A DNA stretch of 64,000 bases from DATBLE01 sp963734065. GTDB taxonomy: Bacteria > Actinomycetota > Thermoleophilia > Gaiellales > Gaiellaceae. The notes below the pieces were generated by a model. It saw only the letters and a list, made by a program, of their open reading frames with translations, was not told where the DNA came from and did not search any database. The stretch is from contig CAVTFN010000005.1 of the NCBI GenBank assembly GCA_963734065.1, positions 1 to 64,000 of the forward strand. Direction: 5' to 3'. The stretch's first letter is position 1, and each line of letters begins with the position of its first letter. Of this stretch, positions 55,533 to 64,000 are shown one piece after another. A program made the position numbers and the translations under genes.

Positions 55533-57478
55533 GCGAGGTCGAGCAGACGCGCGCGCGCTACCCGGACGAGCGAGGGCTACGTCGAAGCGCGACGGCGTGC
55601 AGGATCTTCTACGAGGTCTACGGCGACGGCGAGCCGACGTCCTCCTCCTGCCGACGTGGTCGATCATCCACTCGCGCCACTGGAAGATGCAGATTCCCTA
55701 CCTCGCGCGCCACTGCCGCGTGAGTCACGTTCGACGGACGCGGGAACGGCCGCTCCGACCGCCCGCCGAGCCGACGCCTACGGCGAGCACGAGTACGCCG
55801 CCGACGCGCTCGCCGTGATGGACGCGACCGCCACCGAGCGGGCCGTGATCGTCTCGCTGTCTCGTCGGCGCGCAACGGGCGCTGCTGCTGGCGGCGAAGC
55901 ACCCGGACCGTGTCGACGGAGCTGGTCTTCATCGGTCGCCGCCGTCGCCGCTCGGCGAGCACATCGCCGGCCGCGGCGATGCAAGCGTTCGACGAGGACG
56001 CTCGACACGTACGAGGGCTGGGAGAAGTAGAACCGCCACTACTGGCTGCCCGACTACGACGGCTTCCTCGAGTTCTTCTTCCGCAGATGTTCACCGAGCC
56101 GCACTCGACGAAGCAGATCGAGGACAGCGTCGGGTGGGGCCTCGAGACGACGCCGGAGACGCTGATCGCGACGCAGCTCGGCGCGGACCTCGACGAGCGA
56201 GACCGTGCGCGACCTGCGCGGCCGCATGAGCTGCCCGATGCTGGTGATCCACGGCGCCGACGGACGCGATCCGACCGCGCGACGCCGGGCGATCGCGCTG
56301 GCCGATGCAGACCGGCGGCGAGCTCGTCGTGCTCGAGGGCTCAGGACACTGCCCGCACGCGCGCGACCCGGTCAAGGTGAACCTGCTCGCTGCGCGACTT
56401 CGTCGCTGCCGCGCCGGCACGCCCGCCGCACGGCTGGGCGCGCGGACGAGTCGCGCCGCAAGCGCGCGCTCTACATCTCCTCGCCGATCGGGCTCGGCCA
56501 CGCGCAGCGCGACGTCGCGATCGCCGACGAACTTCGCAAGCTGCACCCGGACCTGGAGATCGACTGGCTCGCTCAGCACCCGGTCACGCGCGGTGCTCGA
56601 GGCGCGCGGGAGAGCGGATCCATCCGGCGAGCGCGCACCTGGCGAACGAGTCGCGACCACTCGAGAGCGAGTCGGCCGAGCACGACCTGCACTGCTTCCA
56701 GGCGATCGCGCCGCATGGACGAGATCCAGCTCGCGAACTTCATGGTCTTCCACGACGTCGTCTCGCGAGGAGCACTACGACCTCTGGATCGGCGACGAGG
56801 CCTGGGAGCTCGACTACTACCTGCACGAGAACCCCGAGCAGAAGCGGACGCCGTACGTGTGGCTGACCGACTTCGTCGGCTGGCTGCCGATGCCCGACGG
56901 AGGCGAGCACGAGGCATTCCTGACCGGCGACTACAACGAGGAGATGATCGAGCACATCGCGCGCTTCCCGCGCGTGCGTGACCAAGCGATCTTCATCGGC
57001 AACCCCGACGACATCGTCCGGACCGGTTCGGTCCCGACCTGCCCTGGATCCGTGACTGGACCGAGCGAGCACTTCGCCTTCGCCGGCTACGTGACGGGCT
57101 TCGACCCGGAGGAGTTCGCCGACCGGGCGGCGCTGCGAGCCGAGCTCGGCTACGGCGCAGGACGAGCGGGTCTGCATCGTGACAGTTGGCGGCTCCGGCG
57201 TCGGGCGCGTACCTGCTGCGACGGGTGATCGCCGCGTTCCCGGAGGCGAAGCGAGCGGGTGCCGGCTCTGCGGATGATCGTCGTCGCCGGCCCGCGGATC
57301 GACCCGGAGACGCTGCCCGCACACGACGGCTCGAGATTCGCGCCGTACGTGCATGACCTCTACCGGCACCTGGCCGCCTGCGACCTCGCCGTCGTTCAGG
57401 GCGGCCTGACCACCTCGATGGAGCTGACCGCGAACCGGCGACCATTCCTCTACTTCCCACTCCGCCAGCGCGTGCAGG
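55533..57478 (+). CDS. Alpha/beta hydrolase-glycosyltransferase fusion, 3' truncated, many frame breaks
   Basis: The first part (to about 56400) is an alpha/beta hydrolase: TRARYPDE, FYEVYGDGEP, LLLPTWSIIHSRHWKMQIPY, LARHCRV, ALAVMDATATERAVIVSLS, LEFFF-type and TEPHSTKQIEDSVGWGLETT, CPMLVIHGADG, GGELVVLEGSGHCPHARDPV. The expected nucleophile motif GxSxG reads SLSVG in a repaired frame. With no stop it continues into a GT-B-like glycosyltransferase: RALYISSPIGLGHAQRDVAI, DELRKLHPDLEIDWLAQHPV, MDEIQLANFMVFHDVVS, TPYVWLTDFVGWLPMPDGGE, FAFAGYVTGFDPEEFADRAA, ALRMIVVAGPRIDPETLPAH, LYRHLAACDLAVVQGGLTTS and MELTANRRPFLYFPLR. It stops at the rex junction near 57470, lacking the last 60-100 residues. 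The start codon is unresolved. Confidence 0.7.
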
Positions 57479-58067
57479 AGCTCGACCGCGGGGTTGGACG
57501 TGTGCACCTGGACGTCCCCGGGGACGTCCAGCAGGCCTCGCTGTAGTTGAAGATGATCTTCACGCCGGCATCGACGAGGTCGTCGGCGACGTCCTGCGCG
57601 GCGGCGGCCGGCACGGCGAGAACGCCGACGATGATGTTCTTGTCGTGGACGGCGCCCTTCAACTCGGCGTACGGCTGCACGTCGACGTGGCCCGCGCGGT
57701 TGCCGACGAGCTCGGGGTCGCGGTCGAAGACGGCGGCGATGTTGATGCCGTGCTCGGCGAAGATCGGCGAGCTCGCGATCGCCTGGCCGAGGCGGCCGGC
57801 GCCGACGAGCGCGATGTTGTGCTGTCCCTGGGTCCGCAGGATCTTGCGGATCTCGCCGAGCAGGCTGTCGATGTTGTAGCCCACGCCGCGCTTGCCGAAC
57901 TTCCCGAACGCGGACAGGTCGCGCCTGATCTGCGTCGCGTTGATGTTCGTGTAGTCGGAGATCTCCTGCGAGGAGATGCGCTCCTTGCCCATCTTCTTGG
58001 CCTGGGTCAGAACCTGGAGGTACCGGCTCAGTCGCGCGGCGACCCCGACCGTCAACCGGTCCGTCAC
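57468..58067 (-). CDS. rex: Redox-sensing transcriptional repressor Rex, 3' end cut
   Basis: NADH/NAD+-sensing repressor of respiratory and fermentative genes. The GTG at 58067 follows AAGGAGCAGGT. The winged helix is RLSRYLQVLTQAKKMGKERI, SSQEISDYTNINATQIRRDL and SAFGKFGKRGVGYNIDSLL. The NAD-binding domain has HNIALVGAGRLGQAIASSPI and GINIAAVFDRDPELVG. After one break near 57535 the frame reads LDVPGDVQVHTSNPAVELLH and is cut at about 57470, so the domain-swapped C-terminal helix is lost. About 200 residues remain. The other side of the junction is the 3' end of the convergent fusion gene. Confidence 0.88.
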
Positions 58068-58143
58068 ACCTGCTCCTTGTGTCGCTGTTTGTAACACGGC
58101 AAGCATTGTGCCAGCCCGCTTCCCAGGCTGCGTCGGTCGTCCG

Positions 58144-58392
58144 TCAGGCGTGACTTTGTGCGCCCAGGCGGCGGAGGAACGCGGCCTCGTCCAGGTAGTA
58201 GACGAAGACCCGCTCGCCGTCGATCTCGACCACCGGTAACCACTCGCGATACCGGGCCTCCAGGTCGGCGTCGCCGGCGATGTCGACCTCGCGCAGCTCG
58301 AACTCGTGCTCGTGCCGCAGCTCGGCCAGCGTGCTCCGGGCGCGCTCGCAGAGGTGGCAGCCGTCGGCGTAGTAGACCGTGACGTCTACGGA
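58144..58392 (-). CDS. Glutaredoxin-like (DUF836) protein
   Basis: About 80 residues with a thioredoxin fold: VTVYYADGCHLCERARSTLA carries the CxxC redox motif, then FELREVDIAGDADLEARYRE, WLPVVEIDGERVFVYYL with the cis-Pro loop, and FLRRLGAQSHA. It reduces disulfides or mixed disulfides in the cytoplasm. No standard start codon is seen before VDVTVYYADG; the gene abuts the gdh stop, so a break probably hides the start. It lies between rex and gdh, on the same strand as both. Confidence 0.7.
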   Translation of the reverse strand, partial: SVDVTVYYADGCHLCERARSTLAELRHEHEFELREVDIAGDADLEARYREWLPVVEIDGERVFVYYLDEAAFLRRLGAQSHA

Positions 58393-59668
58393 TAGAGCCC
58401 CCGAGTGGTCGTCGCCTCGGCAACGCGCTGCACGGCGAGCCCGTAGGCGGCGAGCCGCAGGCTGACGCCGCGCGACTGGTGGACGTGCCAGGTCTCGTCG
58501 AACGCCTTGTCGACGATCGCCTTGAGCTTCGCGTTGACCTCGTCCTCCTTCCAGAAGTACTCCTGGAGGCCCTGCACCCACTCGAAGTAGGAGACGACGA
58601 CGCCGCCGGCGTTGGCGAGAACGTCGGGCAGGACGAGGACGCCCTTCTCCTCGAGGATCTCGTCCGCGGCGGGCGTGGTCGGCCCGTTCGCCCCCTCGCA
58701 CACGATCTTCGCCTTGACCCTGTCGGCGTTCTCCTCCGTGATCACCTGCTCCAGCCCGCAGGGGGCGAGGATGTCGCAGTCGAGCAGGAGGAGCTCGTCG
58801 TTCGAGATCGCCTCGACGCCGGCGAGGCCCGCGAGCGGTCCCGCGCTCCTGCTTGTGCGCGATCGCCGAGGCGACGTCGATCCCGTCCGCGTTGTGGAAG
58901 CCGCCGCTCGAGTCGGAGATCGCGATCACCTTCGCGCCCTCCTGCTGCATGAACAGGGCGTAGTAGCTGCCGACGTTGCCGAAGCCCTGGACGGCGACCG
59001 TCTTGCCGTCGAGCTGCATCCCGAGCGCGCTCGACCGCCGCGAGCGTGCAGAACACGCCGCCGCGGGCGGTCGCCTCCAGCCGGCCCAGCGACCCGCCGA
59101 CCGTCAGCGGCTTGCCGGTGACGACGCCGAGCACGGAGTGGCCCTTGTTCATCGAGTAGGTGTCGAAGATCCAGGCCATCTCGCGCGGGCTCGTGCCGAC
59201 GTCCGGAGCCGGGATGTCCTTCTCCGGGCCGATCTCGTTGATGATCTCGGACGTGTAGCGGCGAGTCATGCCCTCGAGCTCCCGCACGGAAAGCTTCTTC
59301 GGGTCGCAGATCACGCCGCCCTTGGCGCCGCCGAAGGGGATCCCCATCAGCGAGCACTTCCACGTCATCCAGATCGACAGCGCCCGCACCTCGTCGAGGG
59401 TGACGTCGGGGTGGTAGCGGATGCCGCCCTTCGAGGGCCCTCGGGCGACGTTGTGGGTGACGCGATACCCCTCGAAGACCTCGATGTGGCCGTCGTCCAT
59501 CGTCACGGGGATCGAGACGACGACGGCCTTCTTGCACCTGGAGAGCACGTTGACGAGGTTGTCGTCGATGCTGAAGGCCCTGGCGACCTTGCGGAGCTGG
59601 TCCTGGGCGATCTCGTAGGGGTTCTCGCGCAGATGCGAGACGGATTCCTGGACTGCGGTCACGTTCAC
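58386..59668 (-). CDS. gdhA: Glutamate dehydrogenase (Glu/Leu/Phe/Val family)
   Basis: Converts glutamate to 2-oxoglutarate and ammonia with NAD(P). From the GTG at 59668, after GAAGGAGCG, it reads NVTAVQESVSHLRENPYEIA. The catalytic N-domain has KAVVVSIPVTMDDGHIEVFE, GPSKGGIRYHPDVTLDEVRA, WKCSLMGIPFGGAKGGVICD (catalytic Lys in the second GGxKG), and DIPAPDVGTSPREMAWIFDT. After an extra base at 59026 the NAD domain reads GKTVAVQGFGNVGSYYALFM. The rest includes VKAKIVCEGANGPTTPAADE, GVLVLPDVLANAGGVVVSYF EWVQ-type sequence and a C-terminal RVAEATTTRGLYP. About 426 residues, two breaks. Confidence 0.9.
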
Positions 59669-59717
59669 ACGCTCCTTCGTTGGCGATCACGCCGGTGTCG
59701 GCGGGAGTCTACGACGG

Positions 59718-62234
59718 TCACTTCCGTATCCGGAACGGCACCGACCGCACCGTCGGCCGGCCGCCGCCGGTCGGCCACGCGAACACGCGGAGGCGGTAGG
59801 CGCCGGGCGTGAGCACCTTCCCGCCGGGGGCGTGGCCGGTGAGGCCGATCGCGTACCGGCCGGGCAGAAGGTCGCGCAGGCGGGTGAGCAGCCCGAGGCG
59901 CTTGCCGTCGTCGGTCCAGAGCTCGACGTCCAGCCTGAGCACGGGGACGACGGTGTTGCCGTCGACGGTGCGCAGCACGCGGCCGACCCGCAGGACGACG
60001 ACCGACGGCCGGGACTCGGACGGCTTGAACGATGCGCGCGTGAGCGTCAGCGGGCCGAGCAGGGCGCGCGCCGGGCGAAGGACGACCGCCCAGGGGACGT
60101 GGATCGCCGCTCCCGTCAGCGGGGTGACCGTCAGCGACCCGAGCGCGGCCTCGCCCCGGGCGATCGTGATCGGCGGAATGTGGACGGCGATCCGCGCGAC
60201 TCCGCCCGGTTCGATCTCGGTGCGGCGCGGCTTGATGGCCAGGCGGAGGGCGGCGTCCGTCTGCCGGCCGGGGGCGACGTAGACCGTGAGCCTGCGGCCG
60301 GAGACGTTGCGGAGGCGGAGCACTTCGTCGCCGCGCCAGCCCTCGACCGTCCCGCGACCGAAGGTGAGGAGGGCGGGTCGGCGACGAGCTCCAGCGCGGC
60401 CGAGCGGCCGACGTCGAGCATCCCCGCGCCCTGGGCGGCCGCAGGAGCCCCGTCGAGCGGCCTGGCCCCGCCGACGAGCAGCGCGCGAAGCCGCGCCGCG
60501 CTCGATGTCGGGCCTGCGCCTCGGCCAGGAGCGCAGCCGCGCCGGCGACCACTGCGGCGGCGGCGCTCGAGCCGCTGACCGTCCCGAAGACAGAGCCGTC
60601 GTCCGGGGCGGCGCCGGGCTCGGCGGTCGCCAGCCCGACGCCCGGCGCGAGCAGGTCCGGCTTGATCCCTCCGTCGAACGCAAGCCCCCACGACGAGAAC
60701 GGCGCAGCGGTCGTCCGCGCCGCGCCGCTCGGTCGTGGCGCGGCGATCACGACCGTTGCTCCGGTCTCGGTACGCAACGCACGCGTGACCTCTTGCGGGA
60801 GCACGACCACCGGGACACCGATGCGGCGGTCGAGAGCGATCGCGCCGGGCGCGACCGGGCGGCCGTGGAGGATCACGGCGGCCGCGCCGGCATCGGCGGC
60901 GGCTCGTGCGGTCGTGGCCGGATCCGCACCGGCGGCCGCGACCGCGGCGCGGTCGGCCACCTGCGAGAGCCCGCGCTTGAAGAAGGCTGCCCGGGCCGGA
61001 GCGGACGGAGAGAGCACGAGTGCCTGCGCGGGCGCGGTGCCGCCGACGAGGGGGACGAGGCGGTCGAACAGCACCCGCAGCCCGGCCCGGACGACCACCC
61101 TGACCTGCGTGAGGTTTCGACCGGCGTCGGCCGCTCCGACGGCAAGGGCGGCAGGAGCTCCGGCCGGGCCGCCGACGCTCCCGAAGGCGGGGCCGGCCGG
61201 GCCGTCGTTCCCGGCCGGCGGCCACGACGAGCGTGTCCAGGCGCAGCGCGCCGTCGACCGCGCGCGCGAGCGGGCCGTCGGTGAACGCGGCGAAGGGCTC
61301 GACGAGCGGCGACGAGCGCGACCCGGGCCGCGTCGTGGGCGTCGCCGTTTCCGTCCGGATCGACGGCCCGCTCGAGCCCGGCGAGCAGCTGGTCGGTGCG
61401 GGCGTAGACCGTGTATCCGCCCCGCGCGTCGGGCTGCCACCCGGCGACGCGGAGCGGAAGGACGGTGGCGGCCGGCGCGACCCCGGTCACCCCGCGCCGG
61501 CCCGCCGGCACCGACGAGCAGGCCGGCCATCTCGGTGCCGTGCTCCTCGAGCTGCGGATGGGTCGGTGGGCTTCGCCTGCGCCTGCGCGCTCGGCTCGGT
61601 GCCGGCGATGTCGAGCCCCGGGAGCACGTGCCCGTGGAGGTACGGCGTGCCGGCGTCGACGCCGGTGTCGAGCAGCGCGATCAGCACGCCGCGGCCGGCG
61701 ATGCCCGCCAGGCGGACGCCCGGCCGCGCGGCCGACGCCGCCGCCACACGGAGCGCCCGAGGCGAGAGCGACGCAGGGAACGCGACCCGGACCGGATAGA
61801 CGCCCTTCACTCCCGGTGTGCGCTCGATCAGAGCGATCGCACGTGGGTCGAGGACGGCCGAGAACCCGTTCAGGGTGCGGGTGAAGCGGAACTCGGGCCT
61901 GATCGCCACGCCCGCCCGGCCGACGTCCGAGATGAACTGCTGCTGCGCGGCCGCGGCGCCCGCCGTCCAGCGCCGTTCCTCGGCGTCGGTCGCGAGGCCA
62001 CCGGCACGCTGCACGCGGTCGGCGAGGGAGAAGGCGGTCAGCACCACGAGGACGCGCTGCCCGGTGCCGACCTCGGCCCGCGCGCCGCCGACGAGACCGT
62101 TCCAGGCTGCGGCCGACGCCAGCCGGGTGGGCGTGGCCGGCGGCGCTCCGCCACCCCCGTCCGGGACGGCCAGCACCGCCGCCGCGACGATCGCCGCCAG
62201 CACGGCGATGCCGAGGCGCGCTACGCCACCGCAT
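59718..62234 (-). CDS. Secreted subtilisin-like serine protease with PA insert
   Basis: S8 peptidase of about 838 residues. A signal peptide (RLGIAVLAAIVAAAVLAVPD) is followed by an I9-type propeptide (PEFRFTRTLNGFSAVLD). Catalytic Asp is in GVLIALLDTGVDAGTPYLHG; catalytic His is in an HGTEMAGL segment near 61540 in a repaired frame; the oxyanion Asn is in AAGNDGPAGPAFGSVGG. A PA domain (about 61000-60700: AAAVILHGRPVAPGAIALDR) is inserted before the Ser motif FGTVSGSSAAAAVVAGAAAL, where SGSS replaces the usual GTS. The last 250 residues form beta-sandwich modules ending RSVPFRIRK at 59718. The likely ATG at 62234 overlaps the tsaD stop. Several breaks. Confidence 0.8.
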
Positions 62235-63179
62235 AGGCGTCCAGGCGAAGCGGGTCGGCCGCGGGCTCGGCTGAACCGCGCGGCGGAGGCGATCATCGCG
62301 GCATTGTCCGTGCAGAGCTCGAGCGGCGCGGCGGCGGCATCGGGGAGCGCCGCCCTGAGCTCGGAGTTCGCCGCGACGCCGCCGACGATCGCGATCCGGT
62401 CGGCGCCGAGGCGTTCCGCCGCCTCGATCGTGCGGCCGACGAGCGCCCGCACGATCGCGCGCTGGTACGAGGCGGCGAGGTCGGCGCGGCGCGCCTCGAG
62501 CTCGTCCGGCTCGAGGTCGCGAACGGCGTAGAGCAGCGCGGTCTTCAGCCCGGAGAAGGAGAAGTCGAGGCCGGGCACGCGCGCGACCGGGAAGTCGTAC
62601 GCCTCGGGGTCGCCGTCGCGGGCGAGCCGGTCGATCTCCGCCCCGCCCGGGTAGCCGAGGCCGAGCAGCCGGGCACCCTTGTCGAACGCCTCGCCGGCAG
62701 CGTCGTCGAGCGTCGTCCCGAGCACGCGGAACCCCGAGCGGTCCTCGACGTCGAGCAGAAGCGTGTGCCCGCCGCTCGCGAGCAGGCAGAGGAAGGGCGG
62801 GTCGAGCGGGTCGGGCCGGAGGTACAGCGAGGCGACGTGCCCGTGCAGGTGGTCGACCGGGACGAGCGGCAGCCCGCGCCCCCAGGCGAGCCCCTTGGCG
62901 GCGGCGAGCCCGACCAGCAGCGCGCCGATCAGCCCGGGCCCCTGGGTGACGCCGATCCGGTCGACCTGCTCGAGCGTCGACTCCGGCTCGATCGAGCGCC
63001 TCGCGCACGACAGGGGAGACGAGCTCGAGATGCCGGCGCGAGGCGATCTCCGGCACGACGCCGCCGAAGCGGGCGTGCAGCTCCGACTGCGAGGCGACGA
63101 CGTTCGACCGGATCTCGCCCTCCTCGGTGACGACGGCGGCGGCGGTCTCGTCGCACGAGGTCTCGAGCCCCAGGATCAT
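62221..63179 (-). CDS. tsaD: tRNA N6-adenosine threonylcarbamoyltransferase
   Basis: Transfers threonylcarbamoyl to A37 of ANN-decoding tRNAs with TsaB. From the ATG at 63179: MILGLETSCDETAAAVVTEE, GGVVPEIASRRHLELVSPVV. The middle is broken in four or more places between about 63010 and 62720. The end is intact: AAGEAFDKGARLLGLGYPGG, FSFSGLKTALLYAVRDLEPD, RIAIVGGVAANSELRAALPD and LCTDNAAMIASAARF, the metal/ATP-binding block. The stop is at 62221 after RLDAYAVA in a repaired frame. About 320 residues. It follows rimI and overlaps the protease start. Confidence 0.88.
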
Positions 63180-63375
63180 GCGCTTTCGCTTCGCGAAAGC
63201 GCTAGAGGCTGCACATTCGTCACTTGGCGGGCACAAATGGACGCTTCCACTGCCGGTCATGCTCGCCAGGTGCGTGGTCCGGATCGCCATCGATACCCGC
63301 GAACCTGCAGGACGCATCGGCGCCACCAGGGCAAAGGCCCTCGAGACCATGTTCAGCACGCTCGACCACTTCTAG
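63178..63375 (+). CDS. Possible small plus-strand frame between tsaD and rimI
   Basis: The ATG at 63178 overlaps the tsaD ATG on the other strand at catg, and the stop at 63373-63375 shares ctag with the rimI stop. The frame gives FAKALEAAHSSLGGHKWTLP then MLARCVVRIAIDTREPAGRI, 65 residues. Codon use is less biased than in real genes here and there is no ribosome-binding site. A 9-bp hairpin (gcgctttcg at 63180-63188 with cgaaagcgc at 63194-63202) lies near its start. It may only be the leader of tsaD. Confidence 0.2.
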   Translation: MRFRFAKALEAAHSSLGGHKWTLPLPVMLARCVVRIAIDTREPAGRIGATRAKALETMFSTLDHF

Positions 63376-63838
63376 CGGTTCGCGACGGAGTCGCGAACCG
63401 CAGGGTCACGCCACATGATCAGCGCGTCCTCGCGGTTGTCCGTGTAGTAGCCGCGGCGGACGCCGCGGGGTTCGAAGCCGAGCCGCTCGTAGAGCGCGAT
63501 CGCCGCCGCGTTCGAGACCCGGACCTCCAGCGTGTAGCCGCGGCGGTCGTCGTCGATGCCGTCAATTCGAACAGGCGGCCGAGCAGGGACGAGGCGATAC
63601 CCATCCGCTGCCGGTCCGGAGCGACCGCGACGTTCATCACGTGCCATGCATCGACGTAGCGCGAGGTGATCAGGTAGCCACGCAGGGTCTGCTCCTCGAA
63701 GGCGCCGAGGCAGATCGAAGACGGCTTCGAGAGCTCGCCGGCGAACATCGAGCGCGACCACGGCGTCGGATAGGCGCTGCGCTCGATCTCCTCGATCGCC
63801 GTCAGGTCGCGGAGCTGCAGCGGGCGGATCTCGATCAT
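63372..63838 (-). CDS. rimI: Ribosomal protein alanine N-acetyltransferase-like GNAT
   Basis: Acetylates the N-terminus of S18 or other proteins. It starts MIEIRPLQLRDLTAIEEIER and SAYPTPWSRSMFAGELSKPS, then WHVMNVAVAPDRQRMGIASS with the acetyl-CoA loop (QRMGIA). After one break near 63560 it continues YTLEVRVSNAAAIALYERLG, FEPRGVRRGYYTDNREDALI and ends at 63372. About 155 residues. The ATG overlaps the tsaB stop (ATGA), the usual tsaB-rimI-tsaD order. Confidence 0.85.
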
Positions 63839-64000
63839 GCGAGCGCCCTCTCGGCATCGGGAGCTCGCAGATAGACCGGCTCGACGAGCTCGGCCGGGCC
63901 GCCCTCGCCGGCCAGCCGGGCGTGGAAGCGTGCGCGCGGAACGTGCAGCTCGCTGCCGTCGGGAGGCACGACACCTCCGCCGTCCTGGATCGTGGCCCGG
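63835..64000 (-). CDS. tsaB: TsaB, C-terminal part only in window
   Basis: Partner of TsaD in tRNA t6A synthesis. The last 54 codons read PDGSELHVPRARFHARLAGE, then GGPAELVEPVYLRAPDAERA and LA-stop at 63835. The VEPVYLRxPDAE motif is the typical TsaB C-terminus. The gene continues past the right edge of the window. Its stop overlaps the rimI start. Confidence 0.8.
   Translation of the reverse strand, partial: RATIQDGGGVVPPDGSELHVPRARFHARLAGEGGPAELVEPVYLRAPDAERALA

Noticed and set aside
58068..58143. Rex-binding site upstream of rex
   Set aside because: TTGTG and TGTTACAAACA pieces are present, but no full inverted TTGTGA-N6-TCACAA site can be made out.
60873..63359. 828-codon minus-strand frame
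   Set aside because: Only its first part matches TsaD; the rest is an out-of-frame reading of tsaD and the protease, Arg- and Gly-rich with no domain.

Overview
The window is about 70 percent GC. Its gene content points to a high-GC actinobacterium, most likely of the Thermoleophilia (Gaiellales/Solirubrobacterales) type. Supporting signs are a zinc-type S18, an Asp-Gln-Thr-repeat GGDEF protein, a one-chain response regulator-phosphatase-kinase, a deazaflavin (DDN-type) reductase, GTG starts, and the K+-independent class of membrane pyrophosphatase. The lineage is inferred from proteins; no rRNA is present.

Two properties shape the reading. First, many genes are conserved across their whole length but broken by single-base frame breaks. 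I annotate these as one gene each. At a dozen sites the break is an extra C or G in a repeated context (next to GAG/CTC, or before CGTCA on the + strand), which looks more like systematic sequence error than decay. Second, several genes are truly partial and end at sharp junctions: fragments of nitronate monooxygenase, LivK, MgtA, DhaK, a second ppk1 tail and a TetR regulator, and the touching 3' ends of a glycosyltransferase fusion and rex. These suggest rearrangement or assembly joins.

Layout. 0.3-5.7 kb: glycosyltransferase, small zinc protein, lone rpsR, cold-shock/PRC-like ORF, GGDEF protein. 5.7-9.4 kb: gene fragments, then a 1.65-kb segment (tRNA 3' half, diheme cytochrome c, ABM protein) bounded by 205-bp inverted repeats, then DUF4389. 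9.9-17.1 kb: VIT-type metal transporter, mgtA remnant, flavoprotein and CBS protein, dhaK remnant and dhaL, small regulators, a HicA-like/DDN pair between direct repeats. 17.3-23.2 kb: ppk1, class II glutamine amidotransferase, lysyl-PG-synthase-like membrane protein. 23.3-31.6 kb: signalling protein, Eis-like acetyltransferase, PcrA helicase, methyltransferase, second lysyl-PG-synthase-like protein. 31.6-38.5 kb: cinA-like gene, AlkZ-related gene, and a cobalamin operon (riboswitch-btuF-btuC-btuD-cobU-cobT-cobS). 38.5-48 kb: sugar dehydrogenase, two TrkA proteins, two secreted beta-helix paralogs, two amino-acid permeases with universal-stress tails. 48-53.6 kb: tRNA, hppA, DUF1844, GCS2-type ligase, glycosyltransferase. 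53.7-64 kb: methanethiol oxidase, TetR fragment, hydrolase-glycosyltransferase fusion, rex, glutaredoxin, gdh, subtilase, tsaD-rimI-tsaB.

Several groups look functionally linked: cobalamin uptake and nucleotide-loop assembly under one riboswitch; tsaB-rimI-tsaD (t6A synthesis and ribosomal acetylation) with a secreted protease overlapping tsaD; redox and energy genes (rex, gdh, hppA, ppk1); and cell-surface genes (beta-helix proteins, glycosyltransferases, LPG-synthase-like flippases).
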